From NCBI GenBank assembly GCA_963855995.1, contig OY979729.1:7644115-7708114 (forward strand): 64,000 nucleotides of DNA, read 5' to 3'. Position numbers and translations under genes: made by a program. The stretch is from Muricea muricata (taxonomy: Eukaryota; Cnidaria; Anthozoa; Malacalcyonacea; Plexauridae). The notes beneath the pieces are model-generated. The model had not been told where the DNA came from. It ran no database searches and saw nothing but the letters and a program-made list of their open reading frames with translations. Shown here in pieces: positions 9,822-23,497 of this stretch (position 1 is the first letter of the stretch; each line of letters starts with the position of its first letter).

Positions 9822-12800
9822 GTGGTTAAGAGGTTCCGGGCAGAATTACACTTCACACAAACTGACTTCCATGTCCTCGCATCCATTTCAAATGTTAACT
9901 CCATGGACTATCGGCCCGACCAAAGGATAGTTCAAAAGATGTTACAAGAGGAATCGGAATCATTTTCAAGGGCAAAAACATATACAGCCGTGCCCCGACC
10001 TCTTTACCACGAGGTAAAACAGTACGTAGAAGACCCTTTGAACAGAGGATGGGCACAGAGGTCACGATCAACGTATCATCACCAGTTGTCTGTGTGCGAA
10101 AGAAGGATAGAACGCTTAGGCTGCGTATTGATTATTGACAGTTAATCAGAAAACGGTTCCCGATCGACATCCCTTACCCCATGTTCAGGCCTTCCAGGAC
10201 AGTCCTGGAGGTAATAACTGTTTTCTTTGCTTGACCAGGGGAAGGCTTACCATCAAGGCTATATAACGCCTGAAAGTCGGCATAAAACAGCATTTATTAC
10301 TCGTTGGGGATTATTCGAATGGGTACGCATCCCATTTGGTCTGATTAACGCACCAGGAGAATTCCAGTGGCTCATGGAAGATTTTTTACATAGCTTTAGA
10401 GACGATATCTGTACCCCTTATCTCGATGATGGGACTGTTTTCAGCAGGTCATTCCACGATTATGTAGACCATGTTCGACAAGTACTGCAACGACTTCTGG
10501 CGTATGGAATCAAACTCAAACCAGAAAAATGTAAGCTTTTTCAGAAGAAAGTGAACTAGCTCAGTCAGATTGTTACATCAGACGGTTATAGACCAGACCA
10601 CTCGAAGATTAATGCAGTAACGGCGTTAAAACACTCCGTTTCAGCCAAAGTAGGGGAAGTAAGGAAACTGCTTGGACTACAAGGACCGCCTTCTAATATT
10701 CCCAAAACGACCAGTAAGACTGATAAATCTAATAAAGCTAGATTTGTATCATCATAAAAACAAGTTGTATGGCGGAAAGAACGTCAAGATAACCTTAAGG
10801 AACTATTAAATCATTTAACGAGTCCACCAATTATGGGATACCCTAATTACAATGACCCATTTGTTTTAAATACAGACGCCTCACTACAAGGACTGGGGAC
10901 TCACCCTCAGTCAAGCAGAAAAAAATACCATTCTGGAAAACTAGAGATCCCAAAACTTAAATGGGCAGAGTGTGAACATTTTAGCGATTACCTATATTAC
11001 CCCCCCCCCCCCCCCCCAATTTACCGTGTACACCGATAATAACCCACTTACGTATGTTTTAACCACGGCCAGATTGGTTGACATTAACTTTAATATAAGA
11101 TATAGTCAGACTAGAGGCCGGTTGTATAAAACTCTTTATCACTTTTTAATCACTGTTTTGTACAATTCTACGCATACAATTCTACAGGCCTAAAAACAAC
11201 ACGCAATTATTGGCCGAGTACTATCCTTTTAACTTGAAAGACGACGAACATCTCTTCAGAACAGGAAGCGAGAACTAGCTGGTGCAAAATCATTGTCGCG
11301 ACAGTGGCACAGACTCAAAATTGGTAAAGACGGTTTGTTACGACGTAAAAGTGGTCCTCGAAAACAGTTAGTGTTACCGAGTAAGTTCTACCGGACCATT
11401 TTCAAGTAACTTCATCAAGACATGGGGCACTTGCTGGGGGTGCTAAAAGAGTGACCCGTAGCTAGAGAACGTTTCTACTGGCCTAATATGAGAAAAGATA
11501 TTACCCACTTCGTCACCAATATTTGTAGATGTCTGAAACAACGGAAACCTACTTTGGAACATAACGACGTCATCTCCTTGAGAGATGTTATATATTCTGG
11601 TTATCGTGGACCATTTTACCTGTTTTGCGCAAGCGTACCCCACTGAAAACAGGTCAAGCACAACAGCGGCTGAAAATTTCTAAAACGATTTCGTACTCCA
11701 GTTTGATTTCCCAGCAAAAACTCTGCATGACCAAGGAAGAGAATTTGAAAACAAGTTGTATCATCAACTAGAGAAACTTAGTGGAGTTCACCCATACCAC
11801 CTACAGACAAACAGGAAGGATGAACGGTTTAACAGGGCATTGTCGTCGATGTTACGTACGCTGCCCGAGGATAGAATGAGCAAATGGAAGGACGCCGTAA
11901 ACAAAATGGTACACGCTTACAATTGCACTCTCAACGAGGTAACTGGGTTTTCGCAGTTTTCCCTAGTATTCGGTCGGTCACCAAGGTTACCAGTAGACCT
12001 ATTGTTTGGAACATCATCTGATGTGGCGAAAGGGAATCATACGGATTATGTAAAATAATGGAAGAGCGCTATGAAAGACGCCTACGCTAAAGTTATCAGC
12101 GACATCAGTAAAGCTGCAACAGCGAGAAAAACTATACGAACATTGGCAGCGAAAGGTGCTTGAGCTAAAGTCATTTCCTGAACGTACGCAAATACGAAAC
12201 ATTTCCAAAATAATGCAAATGCCAACATAGAGACAGATTTATAATTTATGATCGCAAATTCCGTTTCACACTGTTAAGGCCAAGTGATCGCGTGTTGGTC
12301 CGGAACTTATTGGAGCGGGGGGGGGGGGGGGGCGGAAAGCTCAGATTGTACTGTGAATAACCAACTTTACGAAGTAGTGGAATAGAATGGAGAGTTACCT
12401 ATCAACCTGGAAGGTAACGCGAAGGGAGGATCTCGACTACTACACGGAAATCCTCTTCTCTCCAGTTACTTTTTACCACCAGATAATCCTGAAAGCATCG
12501 AACCAGTCGCCCAACAGCAAGAAAGAAAGAGTAAGGAGGAAGTGTAAGATGGTGATAGCCAGTGGCGTACGGCGCTTAATCATTTGGGGGGGTCACATAT
12601 TCATATATTCGTGTTCTGCATAAATAAATATTTTTTAAATCTATTGTTTCTGCAGTATTTGAACACGAATATATGAATATGTGCCCCCTCCCCAATTATC
12701 GAGCGCCGTACGCCACTGGTGATAGCGAAAGTGATGACGAGATTGAATATCAAGGATAATGTAACAGCTGATCCAATGGTAAGCTACAGCTTGTCCACAC

Positions 12801-12950
12801 CTAAACTGGAAGTACAAGACGCGGTCACAATGATAGAAGGGCAAGAACCGCCTGTCAACAACGAGTTAACCCATGAAGATGCTGACGAAAATGCCCTCGA
12901 GCCCCACCACCAGTTCAAGACACACAACCAGAGCAACAACGGATAGACAT
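9822..12950 (+). pseudogene. Gypsy pol relic (RT, RNase H, integrase, C-terminal tail)
   Basis: A Ty3/Gypsy polyprotein in pieces on the + strand. 9960-10145: RPLYHEVKQYVEDPLNRGW and the KKDG-equivalent region before RT. 10210-10559: RT palm with [28 protein letters not shown], the active site [10 protein letters not shown] and [13 protein letters not shown]. 10830-11080: RNase H start FVLNTDASLQGLGT and the later block FTVYTDNNPLTYVL, interrupted by an 18-base C run (11000-11017). 11250-11560: a weak HHCC zinc region. 11740-12058: end of the integrase core and RSPRLPVDLLFGT. 12280-12950: C-terminal tail, with a 16-base G run (12317-12332) and a MITE at 12560-12718. There are many stops and frame changes, so it cannot be functional. 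No LTRs were identified. Confidence 0.9.
12560..12718. mobile_element. hAT-type MITE with 8-bp target duplication
   Basis: It starts CAGTGGCGTACGGCGC and ends with the exact complement GCGCCGTACGCCACTG. The arms pair for roughly 60 bp. It is flanked by GTGATAGC at 12552-12559 and 12719-12726, a perfect 8-bp duplication as made by hAT transposases. It sits in the C-terminal tail of the Gypsy relic, so it inserted later. Confidence 0.93.
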
Positions 12951-13301
12951 TATGGCTCAACCTCCAGTGCGGAATGGGCGTCCACCCCCGACGTGCACTT
13001 GCTCCACCGCCATGGGTCTGGCCCCTACCTCCCATTTCTTTTTTGGACTTCACCTTTATTCCACCAGCAGTGTGACATGTACCACGGAACACCATACCTA
13101 CCTTTTTAAGTAACAAACGTTTTATATTGTGCTACCCGATGCACGAAGAAAAACAACTTGTTAGGTTTTTCTAAGTATTAACATAAAGAAGATAAATGTG
13201 TATTATCTTAGTAATATGCCTTAGGTAAAGACGATAAGCACAGAACCAGAACACTGAACAAAGTCGAGTTTTAAATACAAGTTGCAGTACTATAAAACTT
13301 G

Positions 13302-13430
13302 AAATATAATTTTGTGGAAACACCACGTAAGTTAATTATCGCAGTGTGCTTACTTGACTCACCACTTGACGTCTCATCTGTTCGTTTGCGCCATAATAAA
13401 CTTACGTGGTGTTTCCACAAAATTATATTT
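13302..13430. mobile_element. 129-bp MITE with about 31-bp perfect terminal inverted repeats
   Basis: AAATATAATTTTGTGGAAAC and ACCACGTAAGTT at the left end are matched base for base by the complement at the right end. The loop is about 65 bp. No target duplication is obvious. It lies a few hundred bases downstream of the Gypsy relic. Confidence 0.8.
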
Positions 13431-13651
13431 TAATTTGATATTCACCATGCAAACATGCAAGGATCTATAAAAGATGCGGGATATTGTTCTTTCTACGCCG
13501 GTAACACATGGGTTCGTTTTTGCATACCGCATCGTCCAATATTTTGAAGGAAGTAAACAAGTTTATTCTGGTTAAACCGCTATTTGATGCGCGCGATTGC
13601 TATTTGTCGGTTAATCGTTGACTAAATGCGAGCCCACGATGTAAACAAAAG

Positions 13652-13789
13652 GTTGGTAGTATTCATGAATAATTACGACAATTCTTTAACAATGCTCTAA
13701 GTTTTTCATTGTTTTAGTTTTTTGTTTTCTTAGGTTTCTTGACGAAACTAATGATGGTTTGGCCTAATTATTCATCAAAACTACCAGCA
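13652..13789. mobile_element. Small inverted-repeat element
   Basis: GTTGGTAGTATTCATGAATA (13652 on) pairs with TATTCATCAAAACTACCAGC (right end) with a few mismatches. It is about 138 bp and lies 0.5 kb upstream of the Harbinger relic. Whether it is related to that element is unknown. Confidence 0.55.
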
Positions 13790-14270
13790 CAAAATAAAAT
13801 AATTTTTTGAGGCATGAAACATATATTCTGATTTATTGATTGTTTCCGTAATTAAGTCCTTGTAATTGGTGCAAAAGATGTTCGCATGTACGTACAGTGA
13901 AAGTACTTTTGAATCATTTATTCTGATTTCGAACCGAACAATTGCACAAATAATTCGCCTCGGAAGAGGAATTTGGATGTAACCAAGAAACCAAATGCAG
14001 AACATGCGCAATGAAAGAGGAATGTAAATACTGCAGAGCCTTATTTTCTTGTTTCCGTATCATAAGTGGGGGGGGGGGGGGGGGGAGGGGGGTCGGAAGA
14101 GCGGGCGTCATATTTCCTAGGAAACATCTTTGGGGACAAATTTCCTTGTACACGAAACACGGCCCGCTTAAAATGTGAGTCCCAAAAAACAAATGTTAGT
14201 GGATTACAAACAAATTACAAATTCGTGGGTTTTTTAAGCATGGCTGATATAATGTAAAAATTGCTTTTGC

Positions 14271-15475
14271 TTGCGTTGGTATATGCATGTTAGGAAACGA
14301 CAAATTATTCGAGCAAGGTACAAAAGCAGCTTCCGAACAAGAATATCGTTTCATAGGCTAAATAAACCACGAGTTGCCTTAATTGAAGCATTATTAGCCT
14401 ATTTGCATCAACCACGAGGAAGGATTTTTTGGATGCATCCGATCAACAATACAATTACGATGAACTGTGGTACGCAAATTTTCGAGTAAGAAAAAGAAAG
14501 TTTGAATTTATTTTAGACAAAATTCACCGAGAAACATCTCATAAAAGTAATCCATGTGTGACCCAGTTACAGCAAAACGACCTCTGGCTCTAACGTTGTG
14601 CTATTTATCCTCTATTGCGAGCATTGAACAGTTGCAAATCTGTTTGGCGTGTCTCGATCGTTTGTGTGTCAGTGAGTACGAGAAGTAAGCCGTGTAATAA
14701 TAAAGCGCTTTCCAAAGCCCACCACCTTCTCTAAGGGAGACGACCTTCTTAATGTTCTCCAAGATTATGAAGAAAAGTGAGGATTTCCTATGTGCGCTGG
14801 TACAATAGATGGCATACACGTACCAATAATAGCACAAGCTGATAGCAACATAGAATACGTGAACGCTGTCATAGTATTGTCATGCAAGCAGTAACTGACT
14901 GCAATTACATGTTCCGGGATGTAGTGATAGGATGGCCTGGTAGCGTCCAACTATGATGCACGGGTTCTTTCTAACTCTACAATTCTCACAAAGGGAAGTG
15001 AGAAACGTCTTTTTCCTAATGATCTCGTTAACAAAAATTGGCGGAGTCGAAATAGCACCTTATATCCCTTGGGCGAACCAGCTTACCCTCTCTTACCATA
15101 ATTGATCGAGGGATATCCCAGTAAGGAAGCCACTGAAAGGCGGAAGACGTTTAACTACAACGTCGTGCGAGAATGACAGTCGAAGATACCTTCAGAAGAT
15201 GGAAAGGGAGATACACAAGGTTTAGAAACAGATTAGATAAGGAACTAGCTTCTGCAGTTGATGTTATCCACGCGTCATGTGTTTTGCATAATATTTGCGA
15301 ACTTCAGAAAAAGAAATTTATGCCCAACTGGCAGGCGGCGGACGCTCTTCAAGACGCTGTTATTGCAGAGCCAATGAATGAAATTGAAGCACAACATGCC
15401 CACAATATTCTCGATGCTCTGACAGAGTATTTTTCTTATGACAGTTTTCAGTTTGAATGTTTAATGGTCAAGTAG
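14271..15475 (+). pseudogene. PIF/Harbinger transposase relic (HARBI1-like nuclease)
   Basis: A degraded DDE transposase of the Harbinger superfamily (DDE_Tnp_4). The N-terminal part, around 14330-14490, has RLNKPRVALIEALLAYL. A helix-turn-helix-like FGVSRSFVCQ lies near 14640. The catalytic Asp positions are in AGTIDGIHVPI (about 14797) and NYDARVLSNS (about 14950), and the catalytic Glu is in MTVEDTFRRWKGRYTRF (about 15180). The last 100 codons (15173-15475) are uninterrupted and include the HASCVLHNIC motif typical of this family. At least five frame changes or stops break the rest. The Myb-like partner gene of Harbinger elements was not found nearby. Target TWA duplications could not be placed. 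Confidence 0.85.
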
Positions 15476-18400
15476 TATGAGCGATGCTGTCACGTTGTTG
15501 TGGATTGGAGTTAAGAACTGTAGACAATAGGGTAATTAATTATATTGCTGCATGGTAACCAGTGGTCAAAACAGGAGACTGTTGAGCCTATGTTGATAAC
15601 ATCATACGTAGCTTGCTGAGCTCATGTATTATTTTCAACCGACAATAAGTTTGCTATCGTATATTATTGCGTGTTGTCTTGTTGTAAATGATCGTAGATA
15701 TAGATCACATAAAACACATGCAGTGCAAAGTAATGTATTAAACAACTATTAAAATTTGGTATAGCAACGCCCATCTTGGACTTCAAATGTAGTCAACGAG
15801 AAATACTAAGTTCTTTCATTAGTTGAGGTTAAATAATGCCTTTTCTTGTCAATGACTTTACCATTGTCTATTTACTTGTTATTTCAGTAGGGAGCTTACT
15901 GTTATAGTTACTAATACTACTCTAAAAAATTATTGATGCTGTGAAGAAATGTGGTTTATTAGATAGATGTAATTCTATTCTCATAATTATTGAGTTTTTA
16001 AACATTATTTGTACATAAAATGAAATTGACAATAAATTTGTTCATTTTTTTATAAATATGGGTGTTAACGTGCGACCTAGAGAATGAGGCAGAGGCTCGG
16101 GGTAAGACAGGAGAACTTCTCCAATGAATGAGGTCTAGGTTAAACTTGTCTAGGCAAGTTCTGTATGGTGGCCTTAACTTTAATTGCCAAATCATTTACT
16201 CGATTTTCCAACAAAGGTCACCTAGCTATCTGTAGCAAATATCATCATGATGCACATGTGCAAACATTCTGCTGCTGGTCCAGGGAAGGAATACGATGTT
16301 TAAGAGATGTGATTTCCATTATTTAACATAATATACATTTGCAAACCTGACTGAAAAAATTGACCAGCAATTACAAATAATATATTTTGCAGATGGTCAT
16401 ATGACCACAAACACTAGAAAAACTATTGTCTTCCAAAATGAACTATAGCTGTTAAGATTTAGGCAAGTTGCAACATAAGTTGTTGAGTTTCATTTGTTAT
16501 GTTCTTTCATGCATGAAGTATGCAGAACTCATTGATGTAAAATCTTTATGAATTATATTTCAAATGCATTGCACGATAAAAATATTGACTTAATTGGCTC
16601 CATAAGGCATAATTAGTACTCAAGCCCGTATTCGATCTTTGAATACCATCGTTCCAGCATTGCCGATTTGACGGCATGTGAGTATCACAACGGGCGCGAG
16701 TATTAAATATCTAAAGTTGTTGATTCTTTTAGAGAAAACACCGTGTGGAAAATGTAATTAGTACCTTAAACTACAATCACTGGATAGAAAAATATGTTAT
16801 ACTAATAGTGATTCAATAAAGCAGTTGGATTGCTCGAGCAATACCCATTTAACACTTGTATAATCTGTTTGTTGAGATTATAACGGTGTGGAGATCAAAA
16901 TAATTTATGTCCGGTTGAACGCAGTGGATTAGAACGTAAATATTTTCACGAGCCATCTCTTGTATTAAACTATGGTTACTGTTATTGTGGCTGTGAGATA
17001 TTTCAAGATGTTTTGATTTCGAATGCGTGCCAGATTATGGTTTTCATGTCAGAATCCATTTTGTAGCTACGGTACTATAGAAAGGTACTATACAATCATG
17101 GCAAAGATCGTCAGTTGTGTTGAAAACTAGTGGGAAACTAAATTTTATATCTCACATGCAAATCTTGACATTTTTTAAACCATCGCACTCCCACACAATG
17201 TTGAATGGATAACACATTTCATAAAGTTTTGCTGCGAGTGATCTATCAGTAAAAAAATATATTTTTTACGCGGGTATTATATACGATAACTTTTGCCATA
17301 ATTATACAATAGTTGAAATAAACCGCGCAAAAAATACCAGGTATCGATGTGTAGAACAATTTGAGAAATGCAAAGAAACCTGCTTTACGATATGTACATA
17401 ATATATCAAAATGGGAACGATTAACAAAACAAAAATGTTTTCACTTCAAAGTAACAAAGAACGAAAAATAAATACGTACTTAATAGTTTCCATTTTTTGT
17501 TGGAAACCCTCAGTATATAGGATAGAATTTGTTTGTTTTTGGGCAGCTGAAGTATTTTGACGTCATAAAATTATGCAGATCAACAATACAAAGTATTTCA
17601 ATAAAGATACACTGCCTGGTGTCTCGGAACCGTGTCCCTGAGCGAAATGTAACTCTAAAAGTAACTATACTAAACGGGAGAAATTTGGCCGTATAGCATA
17701 AAAAATTTTCGTGTATATCGGCCGTAAAAACATGCAATCAACTGCTGGTAAAATGAATGTAGGTTGATGAGAAATTTGCCTATCATACTCTATTTATTGG
17801 CGAACCCCTACATGATTCTCGTACCTTAATTGTTGAGAAATATTCTGTGAACCGGCTGAGGAGCGGCTTCTATTAACCTGTGCATCTCTACCTTGCTACT
17901 AACCTTTTATGATCTGTTTGGGCGACTAGGCGAACTAAGCTTCTGTTCTAAAATTTACAAAATCATTTCTGATGATTAAAATTTAGCATCTGATGGACCA
18001 AGGTGGAATTGAGCTTGCATGTGCCTAACCATCTAGGATATGAAGCAAATCTGTTGTGCAAAAGCAATTAGAACACAGTATGCTTATGATTTTTGTGCCA
18101 AGAGTCTATTTTCGCCATAGGTTTCCTTAATTAGAACCTATGATTCTATGAGATTACACTGTAGCCCTAATTAAGATACCATGAACATCAACGCACAGAG
18201 AGAGTATTGCAGAATTTTCCCGCAAATTTGGAATGAGAAATAATCTTAATCTACTCCAAATTTAAGAATCGTTGCATGGACCACATGGTGATGTACTGAG
18301 AAAATCCTTAAGTAAATATATTGTTATGGGTTGATGAAAAGCACTTGCCTAAAAATGTTCTTGCTTGCGAAATTTAAAGTTCCAGTCAAACGCGCATTGC

Positions 18401-21400
18401 AGAGCTTCTGCATTGAGATCAAAATCGGCGCATAGTTGTTTTAGCCTCAATGATGAGTGGTGGTCACGACTAGTTTAGTAAACAATTTATTTGTTGTAAT
18501 GACCGTAACAATTTATAAGACTTGATTAAAATACCGAACATTTTTTTACCTATTTTAGTTTTATGTGCATGAAAGCCATGGGAGGGCTTCTTAAGGACAC
18601 ATTTGTAAAATAAGCTAGAAAACAAACTCCGCGGTTATGACATGCATAGAAGCCTTATGATTAATACTACCTATTTGCACGTTATACTGACCTGTTGTAT
18701 GTTAATCAGTATATAAATGCTGCAGGCAAACTGATTAAATCAGATCTGTCCAAACAGAATTGTGCTAGTAAATTGCATGAAGCAAAGAATCTTCGTCTTA
18801 TATATTTTGAAATTTGTTTGTCCGCATTTAGATCATGCATTCCAAATTGTCACACTTAGAGAAAACAAAGGGGTAATGACCAGGTTTTCACAAAACAGTC
18901 GTAGATGTTTCATTCTCAAACTTACAATTCTCAAAGTGTAAGGAGGCGATAGAGTACAAAATCTCACACGCTACGCCACACCGCCTCTAAATGGTGAAAG
19001 AAATAAAAAAAATTAGCATGCATTACCAACGAAGAGAAATGGCTGGAACAAATCATTGGAAACCATGCATACTTTGTTCATCAAAGAGTTGGCACAAACT
19101 ATTAACAATTATTTTGCAAATCTATCAGCAAAAATTATCCTTTAGAGGCGGTTCCCATTAATCAACCATTTAATGTTCCGACCTTTTTTGCTTAAAAGGT
19201 TTTGACCTGGTTAACCACGCTGATTACACAGGGTGGGGATTTGTAATTTACGTGCCCTTATTCCTAGTACATGCACGCAGGAGTTTAGCAAGCCCTAAAC
19301 CAATCAATGAGGGGGCGGGCGGCAATCATCCTACACGATGAAGAAACTAATTATTTTTACGCTGCCCCCCTCCCCCCCCGTATTTCAATCCGGCTTGAAA
19401 CAAATTACAAATCTGGTTTACGGTGCTTGTAAACCGATTGATTTCAGACTAGAAACAGAGTATTATGATAACTATGCTGACGATTTCGCAAATATAAAAT
19501 TATTCTGAGATGTTAACCTGCCCTATAACGCCGCTATAATTGGTCAATGATGCACACACGATGAAGCCAGAGGTAAGCATTTAAATAAAAAAAAATGTGT
19601 GAGAAAAGGTTGGAAGAATTTTTTCAATAGAGACTACCAATTAGTGGTACATTCGCAAGCACTCAATTGAAAGAGTAGCTTCCTAGAAAACTAATTAGCG
19701 GTCTCTCTTGGAACACGCAGATTGAAGATATAAAAAAAGCCAAGCAAAGATTATAAATCCTGTTTACACTACTAATAAACAAGGATCAAACTTTCGAAGC
19801 TAGTAACGGTCTACTCCGGGATCCAATTGCGCTGATGTCATAATGCTTGAGTTGTCTTTCAGATTGTTAGTCTTGTACCTTTGATTAAAATATTTTTCTT
19901 ATTGAACTTGTTCAAAGTATATATAATGGAGTCAAATTTTACAAGTATGTTTGACTAACACAGAATTAAACACTGTTACATTTGTGTTGCCACAGTAACT
20001 TAAAAATTACTTCTAATCGGGAAAATGTGTTTGCGCAAAACTAACATGCACGTAATCTCAAACGCAGGATAGAAAACAACATACGAATATATTCTAATAG
20101 TAAACTTTACTAAGTTGTACTTTTTGCCGGCTGTAATACCTGTGCAGAACTGTTTTCTAGCTATCATCATGGTATCATGGATATTCCCGTGATATATAAC
20201 AACATTAAAAATTTAGAATCCATTCGGTATTAAATTCAGAAGAATTTTTGTGAAAGTGAACGAGAAGCTATTGAAGAAAACAAACTGTTTGCAATCATTA
20301 AAATAACTTAATAAATAGAGAAATATATATGCCATTGAAACGCACAAAATAGAGTAAACCAATTGCATACCATTATTTGCTCTCGGTAAAATCATGGTTA
20401 TATTATCATGACTGGTCTACATTGAACTCGATTTCTTAGGTTTTAATAATTATATCGTAGTGTTTTAAAACCACGCGCTTGTTTTAGCAAACGGTGTAAG
20501 CACCCGATCTTTTTAAAATTGGTAAAGGTTGAAAAATTATTTTATAAGTCTGCCTTAAAAGCTTATATGGTTGAAATGGAGCAATCAGAGTGAGGACTTT
20601 TTGAACTAATGTTGTCAACATTTCAACACTTTATTAAAATATACATTATTTAAATGTTTGTACAAATATATAATTTGTGCACCAGACGCCCACTGTGACG
20701 GCATGGGTATGGAAAGAGCATATTAGAATCATCGCAGTTGTTGAATATGCTGTACTGGTGTGGTTATCCAGCTATCCATGAGTTTTTCGACTAATAATTT
20801 TCCGGGTGTAGTCGTCAACTTACCTGACTGTCGTGAAAATTGCCCGAGTTTAGTTTGTTACTGATAGTCATATATAAACATCATTTCAATGGAGTTGAAG
20901 TGCTACCTCAGTCCTCAGACAGTTTTCTGTTTTACAAACCGAGATTAATTTTGTCCTCCATGTTTCTCAGATGGCACTATAATTCATTGTTCGACACTGG
21001 CAATATGTAAATACTTCAAAGGTGAAGCAAATATTACATAAGAAAAGTTGTTATAGAAAATAACATTATCAATTCTATATACACCGATGTGAAAAACTGC
21101 AAATGAAAAACCCACGAGCAAGGTCTTAAAATGAACAAAAATGAGAGAAAATGTGTCCTGTTTATTTTTCTATTACACCCGGCGTTTTAGCCGCCTGGCT
21201 TTAGCCATCCAGTCAATAAGGGCACCTAAGAAATGATGCAGGTGTAGTGCATAAGGCAGCGACATCTCGAGAAATACTTCGTCGCAATGGTTTAATGTAG
21301 GTTTTAAACATCTAGTTTCTATCCAGGAAGGCACAGGAAGTACTCGAAGGATCTAAGACATCATGACGTCAGAAAGTTTTTTAACAAGGCTAAAAATGTT

Positions 21401-22256
21401 TGAAAACGTTAAGAGGTCTTGGATATCTTTAAGAGTTGTGGGTCCTCAGTCTTATCGTTGCGCCACTGCACTTTTTCTAGTACACCTTTAAACTAGTTAG
21501 TACAGTACTTTGACAACTATTCCCCCGACTGTGAAGAGAATATACTCCCTGCCCGCTACGCCCAGGCATCAATCCCAGAATATCTAGATATTACCTTGGA
21601 AAGAGTAAAAGATTGCACTGAGGATAATAAGGGGCTCAGGGTCTCTTATAACGAGATATTAAAAAGAACCGACCTAGAAAAAACACATTAGAAAGCAAAT
21701 AACATTCTGTAAAAGGTTTGCAAATGAGCAACAAATTATTAGGAGCTCCCAGACGTGTGTTAAAGAAATGACAGCTATAGTATTGGGCACAACTGATAGG
21801 CTTTCAAATAGTCAAATATTAATAGAGCATAATCAGACTTGTAACCTTTAAAACTCTATGTTAATCAAGTGCTAACTTAGGACAGGCTGCAAGCATTTTA
21901 ATAAATACTTAATAAATCACGGACGTGTCGAGCGTGCTGGGTGAGGGAGATTACACCTCAACGAAATTTGGATTCGGATAGTCAGAGTTTTTCGAAAGCC
22001 TATGTAAAGCAGTTTGTTCAACCAGCGTTTACTAATTTTGTATATTGCTGCATAATATATAATTGTTATTAGACTACGAGTATACTACTATTCTTGCCTA
22101 AAAATGTGGAGGCTCTCAAATTCAAATAATCGGAGAATAAATTCGTTCACAGCTTGAACTGCTTCATGTTAATTAAGGAATGTCTGTAAAAAAGAAACAA
22201 TAGGAAGAATTCAAAGAAAGACAACAAAATCACTGGGAAGTGAGAAGTTCCTAGCA
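15476..22256. other. No gene recognised
   Basis: About 6.8 kb of AT-rich sequence. No exon with convincing domain signature, no clear LTR or terminal inverted repeat pair, and only short open frames without motifs. It could be intron of the receptor gene or intergenic DNA. Confidence 0.55.
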
Positions 22257-22399
22257 TTGATACTTAAAGAAATAACCATGCAGTACCCGTGGCACAGTAT
22301 AGGAATGAACATTAGGACCACTCAGCAGTGCAACATGTCCCCCTATTTTTATGCAATTAATTGTTCACAGATAATGGCCAGACAGCCAGTTCAGCGTTT

Positions 22400-22727
22400 T
22401 TATTGGTCAGAAAATGCAATTGACAGCCAGAAAGTACATAGTACAACACTGCGGAAAAACGTCTGCATATGCGTCAATTTAATTGACATTGGTGTTGCGA
22501 ACATGTTATTGAAGCTACAAAAGTGTTCTGAATATTTAAAATGGAAGCATAAAGGAGTGACCCAGATGGTAGCCTATTATAATATAGCTATGATGAATCC
22601 TGAACACTCATTGCTTGAGAGCCCTGTTGATATATTAAACTGTATGCCAACAAGGAAAATTTCTCGTCGCATGCGTTCAAGTTATTTTATATTTTTGTTG
22701 CTATACTGTTTCGGACGTAGTAGCTAA
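22400..22727 (+). pseudogene. Possible Gypsy integrase fragment
   Basis: A 156-codon open frame (22257-22727) whose second half contains MVAYYNIAMMNPEHSLLES followed by PVDILNCMPTRKISRRMRS. This is laid out like the end of a retroelement integrase core, where a LLxYRNTP motif is followed by SPAxLLxxRRxR. The preceding WKHKGVTQ and KCSEYLK fit the spacing loosely, and no catalytic residues are visible. If right, it is a highly diverged fragment. It could equally be a chance open frame. Confidence 0.3.
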
Positions 22728-23021
22728 GACAATCATTATTTTATTCTGTTAATTTATACGAGTAATTTATGCATGTTGATTTACATATTTAATCTGATTA
22801 CCCGCTGATTCATTGATGATTCGCATAAGAATAGCTTTGCGCAAAGTGTGCGACAATAACAAAATGCGCTCAGACGTTTAGATAAAACTCGAACAGAGAT
22901 AGTTCCAGGCTGTAGAGATCCACTCTTCAGAATGATATGATATATAATGTCCAATTTCAAATATAATTACTGAAAAATCTCTACGGTTTGAGTATGATTT
23001 CGTTCATTGGCAACATATACA

Positions 23022-23225
23022 ATTAAAGAAATATAAAACTTTTCTCCCTGTTGATATGCAGTTATATCAACACTCCTAATTGAAAAAACTTGAAATTTTG
23101 TGAAGACACTCCGCCCTGCGGCCGTACGTTGTGTTTCCATCAAATTTCTCGTTTTTCCAATTTCTACTCGTGTTGATATAACTGTATATGAACACAGAAA
23201 ATGTTTTATATTTATGGAGAAAGAC
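23022..23225. mobile_element. Foldback MITE
   Basis: The left arm (AAATATAAAAC ... TGTTGATATGCAGTTATATC) and right arm (GATATAACTGTATATGAACA ... GTTTTATATTT) are inverted copies of about 48 bp around a 100-bp loop. No coding capacity. Confidence 0.65.
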
Positions 23226-23497
23226 AAAGACAAGAAATATAAAACATTTCCACCACTTAAATAATATAGTATTCACTATATTTTAAAACAGTTTTGACCA
23301 GATTTTCCTGGTTTAACCATCGATAAATAATGACAGAGCCGTGGCCTTGACATTTTTACGACGATACGTGAAGGCTGATTAGTGAATAGAGACTAAAAAT
23401 TGAACTTGTATTCCAAGCTTAACACACATCCTAATCTACAGCATTATTTGCTAAATTCTAGTTCCAGGACAACCCGTCTACTAATAATTTTCTATTA

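Noticed and set aside
12784-13116. 110-codon open frame on the - strand, Gly/Trp-rich
   Set aside because: Antisense to the Gypsy C-terminal tail; no motif.
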